Shown piece by piece: positions 47,253 to 55,674 of a stretch of 64,000 bases of DNA; position 1 is the first letter of the stretch, and the number at the start of each line of letters is the position of its first letter. The stretch lies in assembly GCA_044508675.1 (NCBI GenBank), contig JBIQHF010000003.1, positions 62,001-126,000 of the forward strand. The letters run 5' to 3'. Both the position numbers and the translations under genes were made by a program. The notes under the pieces were generated by a model. That model had not been told where the DNA came from, did no database searches, and saw only the letters and a program-made list of their open reading frames with translations. This DNA comes from Raineyella sp044508675. Its GTDB lineage: Bacteria > Actinomycetota > Actinomycetes > Propionibacteriales > Propionibacteriaceae.

Positions 47253-47711
47253 GTGAACGTCTCCGCGCGCACCGAGTACGCCATCCGAGCGATGGTGCAC
47301 CTGGCGACCGCTGATTCACCGGACCCGACACCGCTGGAGTCCCTCGCCGAGCGCGAGGACCTCCCCCGCAAGTTCATGGAGGCGATCTTCGCCGACCTGC
47401 GCCGGGCCGGGCTGGTCTCGAGTGTTCGCGGCTCCAAGGGCGGCTACGTCCTGCCCCGTTCGGCCGACGGGATCACCGTCGGGGACATCATGCGCGCTGT
47501 CGACGGTCCCTTGTGGGAGGTCCGCGGCCTGCGCCCTCAGGACACCGAGTACCGCGGCGCCACCACCCATCTGCCGACGTTGTGGGTGGCGGTCCGCGCC
47601 GCACTGCGTGACGTGGTGGACACCACCACACTGACCGACGTGGCCACCGGCCGCTTCAACGCACACGTCACGGCGCTGACCCAGACCCCGGAGGCCTGGA
47701 CCAACCGCTGA
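47253..47711 (+). CDS. Rrf2-family transcriptional regulator without cysteines
   Basis: 152 residues from the GTG at 47253 (VNVSARTEYAIRAMVHLA), the normal Rrf2 start; an ATG 9 nt earlier is in frame. TAGGAT (47240-47245) lies 7 nt before the GTG, favouring a leaderless mRNA. The winged helix includes LESLAEREDLPRKFMEAIFADLRRAGLVSSVRGSKGGYVL. There is no cysteine in the protein, so it cannot hold the FeS cluster of IscR/NsrR; it is more like CymR-type cysteine regulators. It sits at the head of the organosulfur island and is the natural candidate to control it. Confidence 0.85.
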   Translation: MNVSARTEYAIRAMVHLATADSPDPTPLESLAEREDLPRKFMEAIFADLRRAGLVSSVRGSKGGYVLPRSADGITVGDIMRAVDGPLWEVRGLRPQDTEYRGATTHLPTLWVAVRAALRDVVDTTTLTDVATGRFNAHVTALTQTPEAWTNR

Positions 47712-47825
47712 CGGTTCTCGCCGGCAAGCCCCCTGCTGCCAACCGATCCCGCACGCGCGTTTCATCCTGCGGGACACCACTCTCGAGCATGATCCACGGC
47801 CTGACGCGGCTGATTACCTAGTTAT

Positions 47826-47874
47826 CCTGCTGATTTGATGGCGTATTGACATATCTTATGTAACTCATTAGCTT
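47826..47874 (+). promoter_or_regulatory. First promoter of the organosulfur island
   Basis: TTGACA (47846-47851), a 17-nt spacer and TAGCTT (47869-47874). The palindrome ACATATCTTATGT (47849-47861) overlaps the -35 and includes the shared ACATATCT. Upstream, CCTGCTGATTTGATGGCG (47826-47843) matches 13 of 18 bases of an element in the second island promoter. The DNA is far more AT-rich than its surroundings. Expected start about 40 nt before the FMN reductase. Confidence 0.65.
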
Positions 47875-47922
47875 CTCTTCTGTCAGTGGTCCTGCTGGCA
47901 ACCAGAGACGAAAGGCTCACAC

Positions 47923-48465
47923 ATGACCCGTCTGCTCACTGTTTCCGGCAGTCCTTCGGCCTCCTCGCGCGGCAACGCGCTGTCCCTGTATCTGGGTTCC
48001 CGACTGCGAGCCCAGGGCTTCTCGGTCGATCACCTGGCGATCCGCGACCTGCCCCCCGCAGCGGTCCTGCATGCTGACTTCTCCGACCCCGCGATCCAGG
48101 CCTCGCAGGCCGCGGTCGCCGAGGCCGACGGCCTGGTGATCGTGACGCCGATCTACAAGGCCTCCTTCTCCGGCACCCTCAAGGCCTGGCTGGACCTGCT
48201 GCCGCAGGACGGCCTGCAGGGCAAGACGGTGCTGCCGATCGGGACCAGTGGCTCGTTGGCGCACGCCCTCGCCCTGGACTACGCGCTACGTCCGGTGCTG
48301 CAGGCGCTCGGCGCGAACCACGTCGCACAGAGCCACCTGGTCACCGACTCCCAGATCGAGCGGCAGCCCTCCGGGGACGTCCGTCTGCACGAGTCGGCAG
48401 TGGAGCGACTGACCGGATCGGTGCAGTCCTTCGTCGGCTCGCTGCCGCAGCTGGCCGTCGTCTGA
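47923..48465 (+). CDS. NAD(P)H-dependent FMN reductase (SsuE-like)
   Basis: 180 residues, GAAAGG before the ATG. Flavodoxin-like fold with the phosphate loop VSGSPSASSRGN and the flavin/dimer motif VIVTPIYKASFSGTLKAWLDLLP, as in SsuE. It would supply free FMNH2 to the monooxygenases downstream, none of which has its own reductase domain. First gene of the island; 82 nt before the SsuD-like gene. Confidence 0.9.
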   Translation: MTRLLTVSGSPSASSRGNALSLYLGSRLRAQGFSVDHLAIRDLPPAAVLHADFSDPAIQASQAAVAEADGLVIVTPIYKASFSGTLKAWLDLLPQDGLQGKTVLPIGTSGSLAHALALDYALRPVLQALGANHVAQSHLVTDSQIERQPSGDVRLHESAVERLTGSVQSFVGSLPQLAVV

Positions 48466-48547
48466 GCCACCGCCCCCAATCACGTCACCCGAACCCCTCT
48501 CCCCCATCGCGGCAGACCATCGGCGCTGCCCAGAAAGGCCCGTCCCC

Positions 48548-49696
48548 ATGCTTGACTTCAATTGGTTCCTGCCCAGCTACGGCGATTCCCGCGGGATCGT
48601 CGGCGGCGGCCACGGACAGCCGGCGCACACCGCCGACAGGGCTCGTCCGGCGACCATCAGGTACCTGTCGCAGATCACCACCGCCGCCGATGACCTGGGC
48701 TTCGAGGGCCTACTCATCCCGACCGGCGCCTGGTGCGAGGACCCCTGGGTGACGGCCTCGATGCTCAGCAGCATCACCGAGCGGATCAAGTTCCTGATCG
48801 CCCTGCGCCCCGGGGCGATCACCCCGACCCTGGCTGCCCAGATGGCCGCCACGTTCCAGTGGCAGTCCCAGGGCCGGCTCCTGCTCAACGTGGTGACCGG
48901 TGGGGAGTCGCACGAGCAGCAGGCGTACGGCGACTACGAGGGCAAGGCGAGCCGGTACGCCCGCTGTGACGAGTTCCTGCAGATCATCAACCGGCTCTGG
49001 GAGAGCGACGAGCCGGTCAGCTTCCACGGTCGCTACTTCGACGTCGACAACGCCGTCCTGCCCCGTCGACCACTGCCCAAGCCCCCGCTGTACTTCGGCG
49101 GCTCGTCCGGGCCCGCCGGCCCGGTCTTCGCCAACAACTGCGACACCTACCTGACCTGGGGCGAGCCCCCGGCCGCGGTGAAGGAGAAGATCGACTGGAT
49201 CCAGGGGCTGGCCGACGAGCGGGGCCGCACCGTCGACTACGGCATCCGGTTGCACGTGATCACCCGGGACACCTCCGAGGCGGCCTGGGCCGAGGCCGAC
49301 CGACTGCTCGCCGGCATCTCCGATGACCAGATCGCCCGGGTCCAAGCGGGCCTGAGGCGCTCGGAGTCCGAGGGCCAGCACCGCATGCTCGACCTCAACG
49401 GAGGCAGCCGGGACGGCCTGGAGGTCTCCCCCAACCTCTGGGCAGGTGTCGGGCTGGTCCGCGGCGGCGCCGGCACGGCGCTGGTCGGGTCCCACGCCGA
49501 GGTCGCCGACCGGATCCAGGAATACGCAGAGCTGGGGCTCACCAAGTTCGTGCTGAGCGGCTACCCCCACCTGGAGGAGGCCTACTGGTTCGGCGAGGGC
49601 GTTCTGCCGATCCTCCAGGAGCGCGGACTGTGGACCCACCCGGTCACGCGCACCGAGCCGGCTGTCAGCCACGTCCCCTTCGCCGCGGCGATCTGA
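48548..49696 (+). CDS. SsuD-like FMNH2-dependent alkanesulfonate monooxygenase
   Basis: 382 residues, the SsuD length. Bacterial luciferase-like barrel with Cys63 in PTGAWCEDPW (the SsuD active-site cysteine position), QGRLLLNVVTGGES, and GIRLHVITRDT with the substrate-site arginine. SGYPHLEEAYWFGEGVLP near the end is also SsuD-like. It oxidises alkanesulfonates to aldehyde and sulfite using FMNH2 and O2. No SsuABC transporter is nearby. Confidence 0.9.
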   Translation: MLDFNWFLPSYGDSRGIVGGGHGQPAHTADRARPATIRYLSQITTAADDLGFEGLLIPTGAWCEDPWVTASMLSSITERIKFLIALRPGAITPTLAAQMAATFQWQSQGRLLLNVVTGGESHEQQAYGDYEGKASRYARCDEFLQIINRLWESDEPVSFHGRYFDVDNAVLPRRPLPKPPLYFGGSSGPAGPVFANNCDTYLTWGEPPAAVKEKIDWIQGLADERGRTVDYGIRLHVITRDTSEAAWAEADRLLAGISDDQIARVQAGLRRSESEGQHRMLDLNGGSRDGLEVSPNLWAGVGLVRGGAGTALVGSHAEVADRIQEYAELGLTKFVLSGYPHLEEAYWFGEGVLPILQERGLWTHPVTRTEPAVSHVPFAAAI

Positions 49697-49705
49697 GGAG
49701 CACTC

Positions 49706-50944
49706 ATGACCACGACCCACACCGAGCACCAGCCACGCCCCATCGACCGGACCGGGCCGGGCACCGTCCCCGTCCTCGACCCGGGCGCCGCGCTGGAGGT
49801 CGCCCGCGAACTGGCGGCCACGTACGCCACGGAGGCGGCCCGCCGCGACCGGGACCGGGTGCTGCCCACAGCCGAGATCGCCTCGCTGAGCGCCAGCGGG
49901 CTGCTGGCCCTGTCGGTCCCCGGGGAGTTCGGCGGCGCCGGGGCGTCGGTCGCCACGGTGGCCGAGGTGATCCGGATCCTGGCCGTTGCCGATCCGAACA
50001 TCGCCCAGATTCCGCACTCGCACTTCGTCTACCTCAACCTGGTCCGGCTCGCGGCCCCGCGCCCGCTGCAGGAGGAGATCTATGCCGATGTGCTCCGCGG
50101 GGCTCGGCTCGGCAATGCCCAGTCCGAGCTCGGCGGCCCGACGGCCCTGTCGGTGACCACCACCCTGACCCGCTACAGCGAGGACTCCTACCGGCTCACC
50201 GGCCGCAAGGGGTACGCGACCGGCGCCCTGTTCGCCACCTGGATCCCGGTACTCGCCAAGCTGGCCGACACCGGCGAGGAGCGGGTCGCCTTCGTCCCGC
50301 GCAACTCCCCGGGGCTGAGCGTGCTGGACGACTGGGACGGCATCGGGCAGCGCACGACGGCCAGCGGCCAGGTGCACCTCGACGACATCCCGGTGCCGGC
50401 CAGCCGGGTGGTCGCCCGTACGCAGGCGATCGCGGGACCGTACGGGTACGGGGCGTACGCCCAACTGCTGCACGGTGCGATCGACGCAGGAATCGCGGAA
50501 GGGGCCCTGGCCGAAGCGGCCGAGTTCGTCCGGACCAGGGCTCGGCCGCACCACGAGGCCGGCGTGGCCGCCGCGGTCGACGACCCGCTCACCGCGCAGC
50601 GGATGGGTGAGCTGGACGTCCGCGTCCGCGCCGCCAACGCCCAGCTCCGGGTGGTCGCCGAGGCGGTCGATGCGGTGTTCGCCTCGCCGGACGAGGACCG
50701 GGCCACCGAGGCGACCCTGGCGGCCGCCGCGCTCAAGGTCCTCGCGGCCGAGGCCGCCCTGGCCGCCTCCGAGGGGGGATTCGAGCTCGCGGGCACCCGG
50801 ATCGCCGGCCGGGCCGACGACTACGACCGGCACTGGCGCAACGCCCGCACCCACACCCTGCACGACCCGGTGCGCTGGAAGTACCAGCACCTGGGCCGCT
50901 ACCGACTCACCGGCCAGCGACCGCCCCGCACCGGCACCCTCTGA
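49706..50944 (+). CDS. SfnB-family sulfur-acquisition oxidoreductase
   Basis: 412 residues, GAGGAG before the ATG. Acyl-CoA dehydrogenase fold: N-terminal helical domain with SVPGEFGGAGASVATVAEV, ADPNIAQIPHSHFVYLN (characteristic of the SfnB group), a central beta domain with RKGYATGALFATWIPV and LDDWDGIGQRTTASGQV, and a C-terminal helical domain ending DYDRHWRNARTHTLHDPVRWK. The catalytic Glu of true acyl-CoA dehydrogenases is not evident. Relatives act in dimethyl-sulfone use; here a flavin monooxygenase on an organosulfur compound is likely. Confidence 0.85.
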   Translation: MTTTHTEHQPRPIDRTGPGTVPVLDPGAALEVARELAATYATEAARRDRDRVLPTAEIASLSASGLLALSVPGEFGGAGASVATVAEVIRILAVADPNIAQIPHSHFVYLNLVRLAAPRPLQEEIYADVLRGARLGNAQSELGGPTALSVTTTLTRYSEDSYRLTGRKGYATGALFATWIPVLAKLADTGEERVAFVPRNSPGLSVLDDWDGIGQRTTASGQVHLDDIPVPASRVVARTQAIAGPYGYGAYAQLLHGAIDAGIAEGALAEAAEFVRTRARPHHEAGVAAAVDDPLTAQRMGELDVRVRAANAQLRVVAEAVDAVFASPDEDRATEATLAAAALKVLAAEAALAASEGGFELAGTRIAGRADDYDRHWRNARTHTLHDPVRWKYQHLGRYRLTGQRPPRTGTL

Positions 50945-50978
50945 GACCACTGCCCACGCTTCCCCGGAAGGCCATCGC

Positions 50979-52436
50979 ATGACTGACCACCCGCACCGCA
51001 CCCCCGGCCGCGAGATCCTGTTCAACGCCTTCGACATGAACTGCGTCGCCCACCAGTCACCCGGCCTGTGGCGCCACCCCGAGGACCGGGCCCGGACGTA
51101 CAACACGCTGGGCTACTGGACCGACCTGGCCCGGACCCTCGAGCGGGGCCTGTTCGACGGGCTGTTCATCGCCGACGTGCTCGGCACCTACGACGTGTAC
51201 GGCGCCACCAACGAGGGGCCGCTGCGGGCCGGCGCCCAGGTGCCGGTGAACGATCCCATCCTGCTGGTCTCCGCCATGGCGGCGGTGACCCGTCACCTGG
51301 GCTTCGGGGTCACCGCCGGCACCGCGTACGAGCACCCGTATCCGTTCGCCCGACGCCTGGCGACGCTGGACCACCTCACCGAGGGCCGGGTCGGGTGGAA
51401 CGTCGTCACCGGCTACCTGCCCTCGGCGGCCCAGAACATGGGCCACCGCGACCAACGGTCCCACGACGAGCGCTACGACCACGCCGACGAGTACCTCGAG
51501 GTGATCTACAAGCTGCTGGAGGGCTCCTGGGAGGACGACGCGGTGCTCGACGATCCCGGGCAGGACTTCGTCGACCCGGCGAAGGTGCACCCGATCAACC
51601 ACCACGGCACGTACTTCGACGTGCCCGGGATCGCGATCACCGAGCCGAGCCCGCAGCGGATGCCGGTGGTCTACCAGGCCGGGACCTCGACGCGGGGCAC
51701 GACCTTCGCGGGGCACAATGCCGAGGCCGTGTTCATCAGCTCGCCGACCTCGCAGATCATGGCCGACAGCGTCCGCCGGATCCGGGCCGCGGCCCAGGCG
51801 GCCGGGCGTAGCCCCAGGGCGATCAAGGTCTTCGCCATGCAGACGGTGATCACCGCCGCCACCGACGAGGAGGCCCGGGCCAAGTACGAGGAGTACCGCA
51901 GCTACGCCGATCCCGAGGGTGCCCTGGTGCTGCTGTCCGGCTGGACCGGCGTCGACCTGTCCCGCTTTGACCCGGACGAGCCGGTCGGCAACGTGGAGTC
52001 CAACGCGATCCAGTCCGCAGTGGAGACCATCCTCGGCGCCCGCCGCGAGGACGGCAGGCCCTGGACCGTTCGGGACTTCAGCGAGTACATCGGCGTGGGT
52101 GGGTTCGGCCCGATCCTGGTCGGCTCCGGTGCGACCGTCGCCCGCCGGCTGGCCGCCCTGCAGGACCTGACCGACGTCGATGGGTTCAACCTGGCGTACG
52201 CCATCACGCCCGGCACGTTCGAGGACATCGTGGAGCACGTGGTGCCCGAGTTGCAGAGGATCGGCCGGTACAAGACCGCCTACACCCCCGGCACCCTGCG
52301 GCACAAGCTCTTCGGTGCCGGTGACCGGCTGCCCGAGGACCATCGCGGCAGCAGGTTCCGAATCGGCGGCGACCTGTCGACCGCCTCCCACCGTCTGGAG
52401 TCGATCAGCTCCCAGCTGGCCCCGACGATCCCCTGA
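50979..52436 (+). CDS. NtaA/DmoA-type FMNH2-dependent monooxygenase
   Basis: 485 residues from the ATG at 50979 with GGAAGG upstream. Luciferase-like barrel of the NtaA/SnaA/DszA group: LFNAFDMNCVAHQSPGLWRHP at the start, LARTLERGLFDGLFIADVLG, ATLDHLTEGRVGWNVVTGYL, and DEYLEVIYKLLEGSWEDDAV. It is clearly different from the two DszA-like enzymes of the island and nearer to dimethylsulfide- or nitrilotriacetate-type monooxygenases. Substrate unknown. Last gene before the second promoter. Confidence 0.88.
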   Translation: MTDHPHRTPGREILFNAFDMNCVAHQSPGLWRHPEDRARTYNTLGYWTDLARTLERGLFDGLFIADVLGTYDVYGATNEGPLRAGAQVPVNDPILLVSAMAAVTRHLGFGVTAGTAYEHPYPFARRLATLDHLTEGRVGWNVVTGYLPSAAQNMGHRDQRSHDERYDHADEYLEVIYKLLEGSWEDDAVLDDPGQDFVDPAKVHPINHHGTYFDVPGIAITEPSPQRMPVVYQAGTSTRGTTFAGHNAEAVFISSPTSQIMADSVRRIRAAAQAAGRSPRAIKVFAMQTVITAATDEEARAKYEEYRSYADPEGALVLLSGWTGVDLSRFDPDEPVGNVESNAIQSAVETILGARREDGRPWTVRDFSEYIGVGGFGPILVGSGATVARRLAALQDLTDVDGFNLAYAITPGTFEDIVEHVVPELQRIGRYKTAYTPGTLRHKLFGAGDRLPEDHRGSRFRIGGDLSTASHRLESISSQLAPTIP

Positions 52437-52483
52437 CCCCCCGTCCCCCACCCCGGAAAGAACGGCGGACCCGGCGGTAAATT

Positions 52484-52523
52484 CCTACTACTTTGATAGT
52501 GCATTCGTTTTTCTTAGATATGT
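52484..52523 (+). promoter_or_regulatory. Second promoter of the organosulfur island
   Basis: TTGATA (52493-52498), a 16-nt spacer and TAGATA (52515-52520), in a sudden AT-rich stretch between genes. CCTACTACTTTGATAGTG (52484-52501) resembles 47826-47843, and AGATATGT (52516-52523), the reverse complement of ACATATCT, covers the -10. Shared sequence suggests the same regulator as the first promoter. Confidence 0.65.
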
Positions 52524-52551
52524 GACCTACCCCAGCCCCACCAGGAGAGCC

Positions 52552-53952
52552 ATGACCCGCCCGCTCCACTTCAACGCCTTCGTGATGAACACCACCAGCC
52601 ACATCCACCACGGCCAGTGGCGTCGTCCCGACGCCCAGCAGCACCAGTTCAACGACGTGAACACCTGGATCAGTCTGGCCCGGATCCTGGAGGACGCCAC
52701 GTTCGATGCCATGTTCTTCGCCGACGTGGTCGGCCTCTACGGCGACGCGGATGCCGACCACTCTGTGTACGTGACCGAGGGCCTGCAGATCCCCTCCAAC
52801 GACCCGACGGTGCTGCTGGGCGCCCTGGCCGTGAACACCGAGCACATCGGACTGGCCACGACCTCCAACGTCTTCCAGAACCACCCGTTCAACTTCGCCC
52901 GCCAGATCTCCACCCTGGACCACATCTCCAACGGCCGGATCGCCTGGAACATCGTCACCGGCACCCAGGACAACGGATCCCGCAACTTCGGGCTGCCGCA
53001 GCTGACCGACCACACCGAGCGCTACGCCTGGGCCGACGAGTACGTCGACGTCGCCTACAAGCTGTGGGAGGGCTCATGGGACGACGACGCCCTGCTGCAG
53101 GACAAGGACGGCAGCCGCCACGCCGACCCGGACAAGATCCACAAGATCGACCACGAGGGCAAGCGCTACCGGGTCCAGGGGCCCCACCTGCCCGCCCCGT
53201 CGCCCCAGCGCACCCCGCTGCTGTTCCAGGCCGGCTCCTCGGTGGCCGGGCGCGACTTCGCCGCCCGTAACGCCGAGGCGACCTTCATCATCGCGCCGAC
53301 CAAGGACATCGCCCGCCAGATCATCGAGGACACCCGCCGGCGCGCGGTCGAGGCGGGGCGCCGTCCCGAGGACATCAAGTTCTTCGCCGGGCTGAGCTTC
53401 GTGATCGGCGACACCGAGGCCGAGGCCCGGGCCAAGGCGGACGAGTACGCCCAGTACGTCAGCGTCGACGGCTACCTGGCCCACGCCGCGGTGGTCGACA
53501 AGGACGGGCGGGTCTACCCGCCCCAGACCCCGCTGGGCCAGATCGACACCAACACCATGAAGGGCTTCTCCGAGTGGGTCGCGAAGTCCATCACCGACCG
53601 TGAGCCCGTCGCCGCGGACCTGGCCCGGCTGCAGAGCCAGGCCAACACCATCGTCGGTACCCCCGAGCAGATCGCCGACGAGCTCGCCGCCTGGCAGGAG
53701 GTCGGCCTGGACGGCGTCAACGTCATCAACTGGGTGATCCCCGGGTCGTTCGAGGAGTTCGCCGAAAAGGTGATCCCGGTCCTGCGCGACCGTGGCCTGG
53801 CCCAGCGCGAATACACCCCCGGCACGCTGCGCAAGAAGCTGTTCGGCACCGACCTGCTCAACGAGCGCCACCCGGCGGCCCGCTACCGCGGCGCCTTCGG
53901 TCCCACCGACGACCAGCGCCGCGCACGGCTCGATCTCACCGGAACGTTCTGA
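52552..53952 (+). CDS. DszA-like (NtaA/SnaA/DszA) monooxygenase, copy 1
   Basis: 466 residues, CAGGAGA before the ATG. Motifs: LHFNAFVMNTTSHIHHGQWR, TEGLQIPSNDPTVLL, FNFARQISTLDHISNGRIAWN, LLFQAGSS, GTLRKKLFGTD. By fold it uses FMNH2 and O2; DszA of dibenzothiophene degraders opens sulfones to sulfinates. Very similar to the gene at 62025, so a duplicate. It heads the transcript containing the transporter. Natural substrate unknown. Confidence 0.88.
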   Translation: MTRPLHFNAFVMNTTSHIHHGQWRRPDAQQHQFNDVNTWISLARILEDATFDAMFFADVVGLYGDADADHSVYVTEGLQIPSNDPTVLLGALAVNTEHIGLATTSNVFQNHPFNFARQISTLDHISNGRIAWNIVTGTQDNGSRNFGLPQLTDHTERYAWADEYVDVAYKLWEGSWDDDALLQDKDGSRHADPDKIHKIDHEGKRYRVQGPHLPAPSPQRTPLLFQAGSSVAGRDFAARNAEATFIIAPTKDIARQIIEDTRRRAVEAGRRPEDIKFFAGLSFVIGDTEAEARAKADEYAQYVSVDGYLAHAAVVDKDGRVYPPQTPLGQIDTNTMKGFSEWVAKSITDREPVAADLARLQSQANTIVGTPEQIADELAAWQEVGLDGVNVINWVIPGSFEEFAEKVIPVLRDRGLAQREYTPGTLRKKLFGTDLLNERHPAARYRGAFGPTDDQRRARLDLTGTF

Positions 53953-53966
53953 CCCACCCGCTTCCC

Positions 53967-53993
53967 GGCCGGGGCGGCGACCCCGCCCCGGCC
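53967..53993 (+). other. Hairpin before the solute-binding protein gene
   Basis: GGCCGGGGCGG and CCGCCCCGGCC form a perfect 11-bp stem with a 5-nt loop, 14 nt after the DszA-like gene and 17 nt before the next start. It could process or stabilise mRNA, or partly end transcription. Confidence 0.65.
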
Positions 53994-54010
53994 CCACCCC
54001 AGGAGAACCC

Positions 54011-55672
54011 GTGTCCCCTTCCCACTCACCACGACGTACGCTCAGCGCGCTGGGCGGCGTCCTGACCGTCGGCCTGCTCACCGCCTGCGGCCCCGTGGGC
54101 CCGGCCAGCCTGACCGGCCCGGCCGATCCGGGCGAGCCGGTCAGCGGCGGCACCATCCGCTACGCCCACCTCCAGGAACCGCCGTGCGTGTACGGCGGCT
54201 GGGTGCAGCAGGCCTACACCTCCCGGCAGGTGCTCGACTCGCTGGTGTCCCAGACCGAGGACGGCACGATCGTGCCCTGGCTGGCCCGGTCCTGGTCGAC
54301 CAGCGAGGACGGCCTGGCCTGGACCTTCCAGCTGCGCGATGGGGTCACCTTCACCGACGGCACGCCGCTGGACGCCCAGGCCGTCAGCGACAACTTCGAG
54401 TACTGGCTCGCCGGCGGCAACGGCACCGTCGTCGCCTACCTGGGCCAGTACTACCAGGGCAGCCGGGCGGTGGACCGCCTCACCCTGGAGGTCACCCTGT
54501 CGGCGCCCTACTCCCCGCTGCTCTCGGCCCTGAGCCAGGGCTACTTCGGGATCCAGTCGCCCACCGCGCTGGCCACCCGCAGCGAGGCCGACAACTGCCG
54601 GGCCCCGATCGGTTCGGGCCCGTTCACGGTCACCGAGTGGAAGCGCGGGGAGTACCTGCACTTCGCACGCAACCCGGACTACGACTGGGCTCCGGCGAAC
54701 GCCCGCCACCAGGGACCTGCCTACGTGGACGGGATCACCTGGTCCTTCGTCCCGGACAACACCTCCCGCTACGGCGCGCTGCTCAGCGACGCGGCCGATG
54801 CGATCGGCGAGGTGCCCTCGGTCGACTTCCGCGACGCGCAGGAATCGTTCCACGTCCAGCAGTACATCACCCCCGGTCGCCCGGTCACCCTGAGCCTGAA
54901 CACCGTCCGCGGTCCCTTCACCGACGTCCGGGTCCGCCAGGCCTTCGCCCTGGGCCAGGACCGCCCCGCCAACATCGAGTCGGCGTTCCTCGGCGTCGTC
55001 CCGTCCGAGGGCAACGGCACCGTCAGCCAGAGCACCCCCGGCTACAACGCCGAGACCGCCGACGACTACCCGTACGACCCGCAGCGGGCCAACCGGCTGC
55101 TGGACCAGGCGGGCTGGACCGGACGCGATGCCGACGGCATCCGCACCAAGGACGGCCAGCGGCTCAGCGTCCGGATCGTCTTCGGACTCAACTCCATCGT
55201 CACCGCCGAGGCCTCGACCGTCCTGCAGAACCTGCAGGAACAGGTCCGGCCCCTCGGGTTCGAGGTGGTGCTGCGGCCGGCGCCCCAATCCGAACTGTTC
55301 TCGGGCGCCTACTCCACCCCGGAGTCGTACGACGCCCAGCTCGGCTACTGGACCAGCCCGACCGCCGGGATCCTCTACATCAACTACCGCCAGACCACCC
55401 CGGACAGTCCGAACTACGCGAATACGACGTTCTACAACAACCCTGAGATCGAGCAGCTGATCATCGCCGGCAACTCGGCCCGATCGACCGAAGAGGCCCA
55501 CCATTACTACGGCCTGGCCCAGCAGGAGCTCAGCGACCAGGCGCCCGCGATCGGCCTGTACACGCAGACCTCGACGCTGGCCACCCGGCCCGACCTGCGC
55601 GACGCGTGGCAGGAGGCCTCCCAGGGCGAGCCCGTGTTCCACGACGCCTACTTCCTCAACCCCACGGAGTGA
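54011..55672 (+). CDS. ABC transporter solute-binding lipoprotein (family 5, Dpp/Opp type)
   Basis: 553 residues from a GTG with AGGAG upstream. Signal with lipobox LLTAC, then the SBP_bac_5 fold: GGTIRYAHLQEP, PWLARSWSTSEDGLAWTFQLRDGVTFTDG, and SGPFTVTEWKRGEYLHFARNPDY. This type binds peptides, nickel chelates and other small molecules; aliphatic-sulfonate binding proteins (SsuA/TauA) are a different fold. Being inside the island, its ligand is probably a sulfur-containing amphiphile or peptide-like compound (inference). Confidence 0.9.
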   Translation: MSPSHSPRRTLSALGGVLTVGLLTACGPVGPASLTGPADPGEPVSGGTIRYAHLQEPPCVYGGWVQQAYTSRQVLDSLVSQTEDGTIVPWLARSWSTSEDGLAWTFQLRDGVTFTDGTPLDAQAVSDNFEYWLAGGNGTVVAYLGQYYQGSRAVDRLTLEVTLSAPYSPLLSALSQGYFGIQSPTALATRSEADNCRAPIGSGPFTVTEWKRGEYLHFARNPDYDWAPANARHQGPAYVDGITWSFVPDNTSRYGALLSDAADAIGEVPSVDFRDAQESFHVQQYITPGRPVTLSLNTVRGPFTDVRVRQAFALGQDRPANIESAFLGVVPSEGNGTVSQSTPGYNAETADDYPYDPQRANRLLDQAGWTGRDADGIRTKDGQRLSVRIVFGLNSIVTAEASTVLQNLQEQVRPLGFEVVLRPAPQSELFSGAYSTPESYDAQLGYWTSPTAGILYINYRQTTPDSPNYANTTFYNNPEIEQLIIAGNSARSTEEAHHYYGLAQQELSDQAPAIGLYTQTSTLATRPDLRDAWQEASQGEPVFHDAYFLNPTE

Positions 55673-55674
55673 CC

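Noticed and set aside
47733..47904. CCTGCTGCCAACC and CCTGCTGGCAACC near each end of the gap before the FMN reductase
   Set aside because: Short, one mismatch, built from common G+C-rich words, and not repeated in the second island promoter.
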